Positions 1-7,660 of a stretch of 29,233 nucleotides of DNA are shown here, piece after piece. Made by a program: the position numbers and the translations under genes. The first letter of the stretch is position 1. Each line of letters begins with the position of its first letter. The notes beneath the pieces were generated by a model. The model had not been told where the DNA came from and made no database searches. It was given only the letters and a program-made list of their open reading frames with translations. The DNA is from Chara braunii (lineage: Eukaryota; Streptophyta; Charophyceae; Charales; Characeae). The stretch spans positions 396,153-425,385 of the forward strand of contig BFEA01000069.1 of NCBI GenBank assembly GCA_003427395.1. The letters run 5' to 3'.

Positions 1-5
1 TCTCT

Positions 6-42
<37 letters not shown>

Positions 43-123
43 CACACAGACAGAGGCACACGTGACAAAAATTGTGTGAAACTCTCCGTGCCGTAGGTAC
101 CTCGGCACGGCAAACAAGAAACA

Positions 124-215
<92 letters not shown>

Positions 216-320
216 GGTGTGGGTGTGGGTGTGTGTGTGTTTGTGTGTGTCTGTGTGTGTGCGTGTGATTACACACACACGCAATTTCCCCACACACAAA
301 CGCACGCACTCACACGCACG
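1..320. repeat. Compound CT/CA/GT microsatellite cluster
   Basis: Runs of CT occupy about 1-27 and 126-184, CA about 28-50, and GT with small interruptions about 185-270, followed by a degenerate CA-rich tail to about 315. The open frame across this stretch encodes only alternating Ser-Leu and Cys-Val and is a by-product of the dinucleotides. Copy number is probably unreliable in an assembly. Confidence 0.97.
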
Positions 321-1037
321 CGTCCACACAGAGAGATGACTGATTAGTCGAGGAAAAAGACACACAGGCTCGCGGATCCGCCCCCTAGCCGCCCTCCTTC
401 CCCCCTCTCTACGATCCCGCGACAACTCGTTCCAAGATGCAGGCTCTGGTCCCACTTGGGACTGGGACTGGGACTGGGACTTCCTGTCGTTACCTAGAAC
501 ACCTCGATTCGGGCCCTGCCCCCGCCTCCGTCACTCACAGGGTTAGCGAGCAGATTAACCAATTAATCAGCTATAACTAACAGACGAAAAGCTGACGTGT
601 CAGTCACAAGCGAATGGGTCCCGAGGCACTAGGCAATGAGTGAGAGAGGGGTAGGGGGGAGGAGCGTCAGAGGGCACGCACGACGGGAAAGGCATGCCAT
701 GCACCACCCCTAGCAGGAGCAGCAAGGCCTCACTGCGGTCAGTGAGCGATAGCCAAGGACTCCCTGCCAGTTGGCCCAAGCACGATCTTTTGCGCCACCG
801 ACAAGCACCCACCCGCATATACCCCAACACGTGTCTGCAATTACGAAAAGAAGACCTTTTCTGTTGGTGAGGTATTATGCTCTCGCAGTGCCGTCGCTCT
901 ACTGGGCAGCAGCAGCAGTCCCTACGGTAGCCCTCCTCCCTTTCCTCCCCCTCCCTCTCCCTCTCCCTCTCCCCCTCCTCCCTTCCCTCTGTTTGAGTTG
1001 CACCGCCTGCACAAATGCCAGGCTGCGCCACCGAAGT
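321..1037. other. Unassigned sequence with short simple repeats
   Basis: No gene is recognised. A GGGACT hexamer is repeated about four times at 458-481, and a pyrimidine-rich CCCTCT tract lies at about 945-992. Open frames on both strands follow these tracts and have no recognisable domain. Confidence 0.6.
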
Positions 1038-1092
1038 GCTTAGCTCACTTGGTACACCCATAAACTCCCATAAACTGTTGGAATGCAGACGT
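1038..1092 (+). repeat. tRNA-like SINE fragment, copy 1
   Basis: GCTTAGCTCACTTGG resembles a tRNA D-arm/A-box, and is followed by a CAYAAACTGTTGRAAT-type block. The same pair recurs at 1801-1872 and 1885-1926, and inverted at 4629-4680. No convincing B box survives in this copy. The tRNA-derived SINE reading is inferred from A-box resemblance and dispersed recurrence. Confidence 0.4.
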
Positions 1093-1111
1093 GAGGGCGT
1101 ACTCACACTAC

Positions 1112-1116
1112 AGGGA

Positions 1117-1155
<39 letters not shown>

Positions 1156-1161
1156 AGGACT
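1112..1161. repeat. T30 tract flanked by a 10-bp direct repeat
   Basis: Thirty consecutive T (1121-1150) are bounded by perfect copies of AGGGAGGACT at 1112-1121 and 1152-1161. Apart from one G the interval is pure T. The arrangement looks like the target-site duplication of a minus-oriented poly(A) insertion; slippage is the alternative. Confidence 0.8.
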
Positions 1162-1272
1162 ATTTTACTTTACTCCATCTATGAATGAACCGGATTGCGG
1201 TCATCATCCACTTCTGACCGCCATTGCGTTCAGATTCATTTCGGAAAGTGCTAGTGTGACTATGGGCCTCCC

Positions 1273-1377
1273 TGCCCTACTCTCGAAATGTGCAAAACGA
1301 GAGCGAATCTTCGCTAGAAACATGGCTAGATACGGCCCCTTTGATTTTTGTCTTTTGTGCATGTCGAGAGTAGTGCA
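1273..1377. mobile_element. Short inverted-repeat (MITE-like) element, copy A
   Basis: CTACTCTCGAAATGTGCAAA at the left matches the reverse complement of the right end (CTTTTGTGCATGTCGAGAG region) at about 18 of 21 positions. The termini extend to TGC/GCA with one mismatch, giving about 105 bp. A second copy with nearly the same termini lies at 1508-1609. The interior is too small to encode anything. Confidence 0.65.
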
Positions 1378-1507
1378 GCGATGCCCTGTGCCCTGAGTTC
1401 GAACGCACACTTCAGACCGCACCCAAATGAACAAAATTCCTGACTGAATTTTCTTACCCTCTGGGGCCGGTCAGTTTCAACGATGAATGATGGGCCTACG
1501 TGTAGCT

Positions 1508-1609
1508 CCACTACTCTCGAAATGTGCAAAAGCAGAGTGAATCTTCCGCTAGAACATGCAACGATACACCACCATGATTTTTGTCTTTTGTGCATGTTGA
1601 GAGTAGTGG
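1508..1609. mobile_element. Short inverted-repeat (MITE-like) element, copy B
   Basis: Terminal inverted repeats begin CCACTACTCTCGAAATGTGC and end with GAGAGTAGTGG, about 24 bp each with few mismatches, around an interior of about 55 bp. The interior TGATTTTTGTCTTTTGTGC block is shared with copy A, so both are members of one family. No clear target-site duplication was identified. Confidence 0.65.
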
Positions 1610-1800
1610 ACGCAGGCCAGATATCTCAAGGCCGTCGTCGCCCTATTCGTAGCGTGGGTGGGTGTCAGCCGTGAGCTCGAATCCAGATCGAATCCAGGCT
1701 ACCGGTAACAAGCCGGGCTACCGGTAGTACTACTGATAATACTGACTGATGAAAAAGCCGACCGGCAGCATCTCGAAACGCGAGAACAACGAACGGGCCC

Positions 1801-1872
1801 AGCTTGATTGGTATGGTATATGGTACATGCACAAACTGTTGAAATAAATGCCTAAGCTCGAATCCAGGTGGG
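1801..1872 (+). repeat. tRNA-like SINE fragment, copy 2
   Basis: An A-box-like GCTTGATTGGTATGG is followed by CACAAACTGTTGAAATAA and then AAGCTCGAATCCAGG, which resembles a Pol III B box (GGTTCGANTCC). This is the most complete copy of the family. It does not fold as a functional tRNA by eye. Confidence 0.45.
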
Positions 1873-1884
1873 CGCGGATGCACA

Positions 1885-1926
1885 AGCTTAGTTGGTATAC
1901 ATCCACAAACTGTTGAAATACAATCA
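1885..1926 (+). repeat. tRNA-like SINE fragment, copy 3
   Basis: GCTTAGTTGGTATACATCC is followed by ACAAACTGTTGAAATAC, the same order as copies 1 and 2. It starts a few bases after copy 2 ends, so the two form a near-tandem pair. It is truncated before any B box. Confidence 0.45.
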
Positions 1927-2397
1927 GATGACCAGCATTAAAAAAAAAATTAACAATAATAATGTAATAAACGCGAGAACACACATACTTCTGCCTCGGA
2001 ACGGTGCCGCAGACCGTCGCGCGAGTCGGGGCATAAAATCAGACACCCACACACACTAGGACTTCCCTGCATGTACATTCTGTGTAGCGACGTGCAGATC
2101 CATTCAATAAAGGTCCATTTTCTGAGCATCCCGCAACAGAAAATGATGGTAGATTACGACGAAGATCGACGGTCAGAAAAATCTCGACGCCCCAGTAAGT
2201 GGATGGGGACCCGAGCTGTGAGGCGCATGCCCCAAAAAAAAAATTATTATTTTTCTTTTGGGGGGGGAAAGCAAGGGATCCATTATCATGAACTTAACCC
2301 TGCAACTTTGGGAGGCTCGGGGTACCGGCCCTCAAAGGCTGGCGGCGCCAGCCGAAAGAATTTTTTCTTTGTTGGCGAGCAGCGCGTTGTCAGGCTC
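1927..2397. other. No gene seen
   Basis: The stretch contains short A and G homopolymers (about 2233-2270) and an open frame of 116 codons from 2071 that runs through them. That frame has no recognisable motif and I do not regard it as a gene. Confidence 0.5.
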
Positions 2398-2483
2398 GGC
2401 ATTGATAGCTGGGCCAAGTAGACTGCACTAGAGCGCAGCTGGCATTGATAGCTGGGCCAAGTAGACTGCACTAGAGCGCAGCT
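2398..2483. repeat. Perfect 43-bp tandem duplication
   Basis: Two units, 2398-2440 and 2441-2483, are identical, starting GGCATTGATAGCTGGGCC and ending AGAGCGCAGCT. Perfect identity amid decayed sequence points to a recent duplication or an assembly artefact. Confidence 0.97.
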
Positions 2484-2663
2484 GGCCAACCGGCACGGCC
2501 CGGTTGTCCCTGACTCGACTAGCACCCGGGGAGGAGGGGCCCGTGGTTGGTAGGCCTGCGTGAGCGCCCAATAGGACACGTGGCGCTCTCGATTGCCACG
2601 TGGCGCACCTATTGTTTCGTGTCTTGGAGGCACCGTGACGCGTAACCAGAGGCAGCGCCGGCC

Positions 2664-3050
2664 GTGAGATTGCATCAAGTACCTCACAAGTTAAGCAGCG
2701 TGGTCCGTTCAACCAACTATGGTTTACCCGGAGAGTTGCATCGTGGAGCAGCGGCGTGGTTATGTACTCTGGAAAGGGGCCGGCGGAGGCCGCCGCTGCA
2801 ACTGATCGTAGGTGAGCTGTCTCTCCAAAAGCAGCAGGGGACGGAGGTTGATAGGGGGGCGATTTCACTACCTGTCTGGCTGGCTGGTAGGAGCCAGGAT
2901 ATGCTGGCGATCATTTGGGAGTTGGAAGAGGGGCCAGCTTCTCAACTCGATCCCATCATTGATTGGAGTCAGGCGGATGAGCTGCTGAATGTCTATTATG
3001 CCCTCTTGCTAGCAAGCATGTGTGGTCAACAACTCATTCAACCAGTTTAA
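2664..3050 (+). CDS. Unrecognised 128-codon open frame
   Basis: This is an ATG-to-stop frame of 128 codons with ordinary, non-repetitive composition. The C-terminal half is hydrophobic with Leu, Trp and Tyr (for example DELLNVYYALLLASM near the end). I recognise no domain, signal peptide or clear membrane segment. Against it being a gene, its first 25 codons overlap a 5S-rRNA-like remnant (2673-2739), and no promoter or splice structure is evident. It could be an exon, a transposon remnant or chance. Confidence 0.15.
   Translation: MRLHQVPHKLSSVVRSTNYGLPGELHRGAAAWLCTLERGRRRPPLQLIVGELSLQKQQGTEVDRGAISLPVWLAGRSQDMLAIIWELEEGPASQLDPIIDWSQADELLNVYYALLLASMCGQQLIQPV
2673..2739 (+). pseudogene. Possible 5S rRNA-derived remnant
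   Basis: CATCAAGTACCTCACAAGTT followed by AAGCAGCGTGG resembles the 5S rRNA internal control region around its conserved GTTAAGC. The downstream ACTATGGTTTACCCGGAGAG can be aligned with the following GGATGGGTGACC part of 5S. Divergence is large, so chance similarity remains possible. Confidence 0.3.
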
Positions 3051-3254
3051 AAGTCAAGGTTAGTTCATCCAAAGTTTTCATCTTCTTCTTGTCGTGATGC
3101 ACAAAGACATGAGTCTTGTATCTTATTGAGTTAAAATTTTAACGTTCCAAGTTGTTCTCAGTCAAACCCCATACAATCATTAACACATTAGCCTGGACTA
3201 TTCTCACTAGGAGAAGAGTCAGATCTTTATCAACAAGAAGAACTGACTGACTTA

Positions 3255-3607
3255 GCAAGGCGACTTGATCAGTTAGGAGAACCTCATCTCTAGTCTCAAT
3301 TCAATGTCTTAGGCAAACAAGCAAGGCGACCGAATCGGTCAGGAGGACCTCATCTCCAGCCCCAGTTCTATGTCTTAGGCAAACGAGTAAGGCGACCGGA
3401 TCAGTCAGGAGGACCTCATCTCCAACCCCAGTTCAATATCTTAGGCAAACACGCAAGGCGACCGGATCATTCAAGAGGACCTCATCTCCAACCCCAGTTC
3501 AATGTCTTAGGCAAACGAGCAAGGTCACTGGTTTAGTCAAGAGGATCTCATCTTCAATCCCGATTTAATGTCTTAGGCAAACGAGCAAGGCGACCGGATC
3601 AGTCAGG
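3255..3607 (+). repeat. 66-bp satellite, left block (about 5 monomers)
   Basis: Five tandem monomers carry the diagnostic blocks GGACCTCATCTCC, CAGTTCAATGTCTTAGGCAA and GCGACCGGATCAGTCAGG at a 66-bp period. They belong to the same family as the large array at 10036-15478. These monomers have GATCAG where most of the large array has GATGAG. The block stops abruptly after CAGTCAGG at 3607, mid-monomer, and the next expected base block resumes only at 10036. Confidence 0.95.
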
Positions 3608-4235
3608 TGCTGTATAGTACGACGAATGTGTTTGTGCCCCTTCACGTTCGGACGAACATAACTTTTTTTGGTAAAAATAAAATAAAATAATAATTATTTT
3701 TTTGATTTTTTATTTTTAAATCCTGATTGGCGACGAATTTGAATACGACTCCAGGACAAACGTCCCTTGTATTATTATTTTACATAACATTTATGTTTTT
3801 CATATTTTTTGAGAATTTTGTATTTTTTTAATATTTTAATGTTCGCGTTCGGAGGTTTTTGGATGCTTGTTCGCGTTCGCCTCCGAACACAAACACGGTG
3901 TTAGAGCAGAAACCCTTACAATGGTATCTACTCGGTTTTTCAATGTCGAACGTTGTTCGACTTTTTCGTTAAAATTAAGGAACTTGATGAGACTGACGTT
4001 TGCCATAAGTTTATTCAGACTAGCCTATGACCGAGAGACTATAATGTTTTTTTACCTTAGCAAGGACGTTTGTGATCTCCGAAAATAATGACGGTAATTG
4101 GCGATGTGGCCATTCATACGCGCTTTTTAGCGGAGCCGCAGAGGGCACACGATTGTGGGAATGCTAAAGCTAAGACCTATCCAGCCCCGCGATTCAGAGC
4201 CTAGAAACACAAAAAACAGCGGTCGCGTCATGCCT
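3608..4235. other. Left part of the sequence interrupting the satellite; AT-rich core
   Basis: The sequence begins TGCTGTATAGTACGACG directly at the satellite break. An AT-rich core (about 3660-3840) contains a GCGACGAATTTGAATACGAC block that aligns loosely with 22620-22720. Further right, TTCGGAGG (about 3848) and CCTCCGAA (about 3881) form an inverted repeat. No gene is recognised; a 73-codon frame at 3867-4088 has no motif. Confidence 0.5.
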
Positions 4236-4282
4236 GCAATTACGGCGCACATTGGAGAGGATGGGTGACCGACATGGTAAAC
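4236..4282 (+). pseudogene. Possible second 5S rRNA-derived remnant
   Basis: GGATGGGTGACC at 4259-4270 is identical to a conserved 5S rRNA segment. It is preceded by TTACGGCGCACATTGGAGAG and followed by CATGG, both compatible with decayed flanks of that segment. The exact match is only 12 bases, so confidence is low. Confidence 0.3.
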
Positions 4283-4376
4283 GGCTGGCGCAGGTAGGGC
4301 CTGCCATGCTGAAGACGGGCGTTCCACTGAGGCGGAACTCTTCATAAGGAAGAGTTGCCCTAGCTGCTACTGTAGT

Positions 4377-4460
4377 AGGAGCTAACCCAGTTGGTAACGC
4401 ATGAGACTGTCACCTTGTAGGTACCGGGATCGAGCTTGTACAAGCGTTGGGCTAGCTCCT
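4377..4460 (+). pseudogene. tRNA-like Pol III head with A and B boxes
   Basis: GCTAACCCAGTTGG at 4381-4394 matches a tRNA D-arm/A-box, and GGGATCGAGCTTG at about 4426-4438 is a degenerate B box at normal spacing. The ends AGGAGCTAACCCA (4377-4389) and TGGGCTAGCTCCT (4448-4460) are inverted repeats with one mismatch, enclosing about 84 nt. GCTTGTACAAGC at 4434-4445 is a perfect palindrome. The fold is not a canonical cloverleaf. Confidence 0.5.
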
Positions 4461-4550
4461 CTTGATGGAGCTGCCCATCAGAAGGAGAGGTGAGGCGCAG
4501 TTAATGTCGACCACGAGATGGTCAGATTTCATGGCCGAAATCTAGTCGCG

Positions 4551-4608
4551 CAGAGTAGCATGGCCCCTGCGCAAGGATGACACTCATAAGTCGAGAAGTG
4601 GTCCAAAT
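4551..4608 (+). pseudogene. U6 spliceosomal snRNA, 3'-half fragment
   Basis: TAGCATGGCCCCTGCGCAAG followed by GATGACACTCATAAGTCGAG and AAGTGGTCCAAAT matches the near-universal U6 core and 3' region, with only a few substitutions. The AGAGAAGATTAG block is shortened to AGAGTAG by loss of about five bases. The 5' stem-loop is absent and no upstream element or TATA at Pol III spacing is seen, so this is a retroposed fragment rather than a working gene. Confidence 0.9.
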
Positions 4609-4628
4609 ACAAATCATCGATCCCTTGA

Positions 4629-4680
4629 GGGATCGAACTCGGGTCTATATTTCAATAGTTTGAGAATGTACACAATTGTG
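4629..4680 (-). repeat. tRNA-like SINE fragment, inverted copy
   Basis: On the minus strand TACATTCTCAAACTATTGAA is followed by CCCGAGTTCGATCC, a good B box. The order and wording match copies at 1801-1926, so this is another, oppositely oriented member immediately downstream of the U6 fragment. Confidence 0.45.
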
Positions 4681-4748
4681 GCCGTTGACTTATGCCAACG
4701 ACTTTATTACTAAAAATAAAAAAAATAAAAAATAAATAAAAATAAAGC

Positions 4749-5704
4749 AAAGCAGAAATGCCATGTGGCGCGCCCAGAAGTGACAAGGACTGAGAATCCC
4801 TGAGAAAGAAGAAACGGTCGCCCGTTTCAGGGCTCCAACTCGTCTTAAGGTAAGATTGCAGTTTGTTTTTGTTTTTTTCTAGATTTTTATTTTTATTTTC
4901 GATTAGAGTTGTTTTTAAATGTGTATTTAGATTGGTTTTGGGTTGCAACGTTTGTAGTATGCCGTTCCTTTTCACAGACTGCACAATTACTCAGCGCCCG
5001 AACCCGGCGCCGATAGCACCTAGGTACGAACGAAGGGGTGGGAGGGAGTTTTTCCATCAATAGGGTGAGCAACGCAGTCGACCAACATAGAGAGTCTCCA
5101 ACCATGTCACGGGTCTCACGACACTCACAACGATAGGATGAGCAAATCGAATGAATCTACTGCCAGAACATGAAAATATACACTGCCATAAACTCTAGCT
5201 TCCACCCTCGTTACAACGAGCTGCACAAGCGTCTCTCCCCGTTTTTCCTGTTGCCTGTTTCCCAACAACTACAAAATGGAGAGGGCGGAAAAAAAAAAAA
5301 AAAAAAAAAGTAAAGAAACGAGACAACTGCCTCGTGAAAACTTGAAGGGAAAACAACATTTTAGGCTGTGTGGGAGCACGCTTAGCCCCCCACCCTGATT
5401 GACACGAATGTTTGTGTTTGTGCGATCTTTGATCCCACGACCCACGACACACGCAGGAGGGTGAGACTGAAGAAGTTGGATGAAGAGGGGGAGAGAGAGA
5501 AACGGGAGGCTGAGAGAGAGAGGACCTACCTCTCCGACCTGACAACTACCCTCCCCGTTTTCAGGGAAGGGTAGTAAGAAAAACGAAAGGAAAAAGCTGT
5601 TGATTTCAACAACCTGCACCTGGCCAAAGTAAGGGTCAGGCGCGTACAGTTAGATGTAGTTTTATTTTTCTTTTAGGTTTTTATTGTTTTTGCAGCAGTC
5701 TTGT
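4749..5704. other. No gene seen
   Basis: The stretch contains T-rich sequence (about 4860-4920), a run of about 22 A at 5289-5310 and purine-rich DNA around 5480-5525. Open frames on the minus strand translate these tracts and have no domain. GTAAG at 4851 followed by TTCTAG near 4880 looks splice-like but has no coding context. Confidence 0.5.
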
Positions 5705-5720
5705 GAGGACACTTGTCCTC
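5705..5720. repeat. Perfect short hairpin
   Basis: GAGGACA and TGTCCTC are perfect 7-bp arms around a 2-nt centre. A second imperfect hairpin (GATGTA..CCTGGA / TCCAGGTACATC) lies at about 5822-5857. Function unknown. Confidence 0.7.
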
Positions 5721-5743
5721 ATGAGGTGCTACCTATGAGGTAA

Positions 5744-6325
5744 TTGTCAGACTCCCGTTCTTATAAGGAGCCTGCAAATGGAAGGGTCATAGAAGAAAAG
5801 GCTAAGTGCAGCCTTTTCCTCGATGTATCTGCCCTGGAAAAAAAGTCCAGGTACATCAAACTGAAAAAGGGTTGTATCTTTCTAACCCCTTATCAGAAAA
5901 ATAAAAGAAAAACACTTTTGGAAATGACAAAAGCCCAACTACCTCAAGAAATTCCGAGATAGCTGGGGAAAAAAGAAAAAAAAAAGGGTAATTAAAGAAA
6001 AAACTATCCTCACTAAGGCTGTGGTTGTGGTGCGGCCACAATTAACCCTGAATCTTGGCAAGATCAAGGACTCACTGTGAGCCCGTGATTTTGCTTGGGG
6101 GCTGGACGCCCTCCTCAACCACTATAAAACAAGCAGCTATCCCCACTGCCACACAAAGCACTCATGTTGCCAGTGTGACGAGCACACTTGAGTGTTGCTG
6201 GCTGCTGGAGGTGCTGCTGGAGGTGCTGCCTGAGGCAACGTGGGAAGAGGCTGGAGATTTGTAGGAGGAGTACAAGGAGGCATAAGCGGTTAACTGGTAA
6301 CTAGAAATTCAAGAATGAAAATTCT
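5744..6325. other. No recognised gene; TATA-like motif
   Basis: A 72-codon frame (5744-5962) is Lys-rich and unrecognised. TATAAAA at about 6123 is followed by GCTG-rich sequence repeating GCTGGAGGTGCTG near 6200-6230. Nothing shows a transcription unit. Confidence 0.4.
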
Positions 6326-6640
6326 GAAGTGAGAGTTTTGGACAGTCTGAAAATACCGAATGGTCCTGAAGTGGTGAAAGGTCCGAAGACCCTGAAAACC
6401 ACTTGTTTAGGTGGGTTGCATCTTGAAGTGGTGAAGTGAGAGTTTTTGACAGTCTGAAAATCCTGAATGGTCATGAAGTGGTGAAAGGTCCGAAGACCCT
6501 GAAAACCACATGTTTAGGTAGGCTGCATCCTAAAGTGGTGAAGAGTATCCTGAAGTGGTCAAAGGTCCGAAGATCCTGAAAACCACTTGTTTAGGCAGAC
6601 TGCATCCTGAAGTGGTGAAGGGTGTTTTGAAGTGGTGATG
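6326..6640 (+). repeat. 107-bp tandem repeat, about 3 copies
   Basis: The blocks GAAGTGAGAGTTTT, GACAGTCTGAAAAT and AAAGGTCCGAAGA recur at 107-bp spacing (6326 and 6433; 6376 and 6483). A third unit lacks about 30 bp around the GACAGTCTG block, giving 77-bp spacing to 6560. Within each unit CTGAAGTGGT and related motifs recur, suggesting an older, shorter repeat. Confidence 0.9.
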
Positions 6641-6904
6641 AAAAATACTACTGTCTCTCCAAGAAGAAGGAAGGCAGCCATAGCTGAGGCTGGGGCATTC
6701 TGCTCCACCCTCTGGCCACAATGGCAGGCTTCTCCTTGAGGGGGAAACAATAACGGTACTGCAGGAGGCAGCGGTGCGACCAGGCGAGTGGAAGGGTTGG
6801 GGTTATGCTACCGAAAAAAATTACGGTACCGGCATCACAATTCGTTTTGTGAGTGTGTGACAGCAGCGTTATTTTCGGCACTAGTGGCAGTCACTCTCCA
6901 CGAC

Positions 6905-7240
6905 GGCACTTGGTTTTCTTTTGGCGAGGAAATGCTGTCAAACCTGCGGTGGGGCGACACTTGTTTTTCTTTTGGCGAGGAAGTGTTGCTGGACTTGCGG
7001 TGGGATGACACTTGTTTTTTTTTTGGCGGGGAAGTGCTGTCGGATTTGCGGTGTGGCGACACTTGATTTTTCTTTTGACAGAGACTCGGAAGCGCTGCCG
7101 GATTTGCGACGCGGCGACATTTTTTTTTTGGGGGGGGAGATGCTGCAAAATTGGTGGCGTGGCGACACTTGTTTTTTCTTTGGTGTAGAAATTCTGTTGG
7201 ATTAGGGACACGGCAACATGAATTTGCGGCATGGCAACGA
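6905..7240. repeat. 51-bp minisatellite, open on both strands
   Basis: Units of 51 bp begin near TTGGCGAGGA at 6921, 6972 and 7023, followed by more divergent units to about 7240. Since 51 is 17 codons, long frames persist. The minus strand has a 213-codon frame (6835-7476) with Lys/Ser/Pro-rich repeats such as SPPKKKQVSSHRKS, and the plus strand has repeats such as RWGDTCFSFGEEV. Openness on both strands, T-tract length changes and no recognisable domain argue against a real protein. Confidence 0.9.
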
Positions 7241-7660
7241 CATAATTTTTTTCTATGGCGTGATGTCTGTTTTGTTTGATGAGGTTGTGCTATTGGAGTT
7301 GGAGTGTGCAGCGGCGGCAACGTGACGTGGTGCCAGTAGACGCGCACGACACTATGAAATCTGCACGAGGAGCGAGTGTTGGAGGCTGGGACTGCCTCGG
7401 TTTTTGCGGCAGTGGTACTGGACCAGTTGAGACTGCCTAAGACCAGTTGGGACCGGAACGGGGCATATGTGGTCACAACGGCAGTCTCGGGATTGGTTGG
7501 GTTTAGTGTGACTCAGGTTTTTTTTTAGGAGTGCGGCATAAAGTTATTGTGGTCAAAGGTCTTTTGACAAGGTGGTTGGTGACGTAGGACCATCTGGGAC
7601 CACTTCAAGCTTGGGACCGGTTGGGACACGCGTGGGGCCAGTTGGGACTGGCGTGGTGCC
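7241..7660. repeat. Degenerate GACCAGTTGGGAC-rich region
   Basis: ACCAGTTGGGAC or close variants (ACCAGTTGAGAC, ACCGGTTGGGAC, GCCAGTTGGGAC) occur repeatedly between about 7420 and 7655 at irregular spacing. It may be a decayed tandem repeat. No coding signal is evident. Confidence 0.5.

Larger units (their letters stand above)
4377..4748 (+). mobile_element. Chimeric retroposon: tRNA-like head, U6 snRNA segment, A-rich tail
   Basis: Read left to right, the segment has a tRNA-like head with A and B boxes (4377-4460), a linker with hairpins, the 3' half of U6 snRNA (4551-4608), an inverted member of the tRNA-like SINE family (4629-4680) and an A-rich tail (about 4710-4748). A Pol III-type head and A-rich tail in one orientation are expected of a SINE or a LINE-mobilised small-RNA pseudogene. 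Template switching during LINE reverse transcription is known to make U6 chimeras. No convincing target-site duplication was found, so the outer edges are uncertain and independent insertions are an alternative. Confidence 0.5.

Noticed and set aside
72-347. 91-codon frame with Ser-Leu and Cys-Val repeats
   Set aside because: It is a direct translation of CT and GT microsatellites.
458-481. Telomere-like hexamer (GGGACT)4
   Set aside because: It is not the plant telomere unit TTTAGGG or a known variant, and only four units are present.
1038-1926. Functional tRNA genes
   Set aside because: A-box- and B-box-like words exist, but no acceptor, anticodon and T arms of proper length can be formed.
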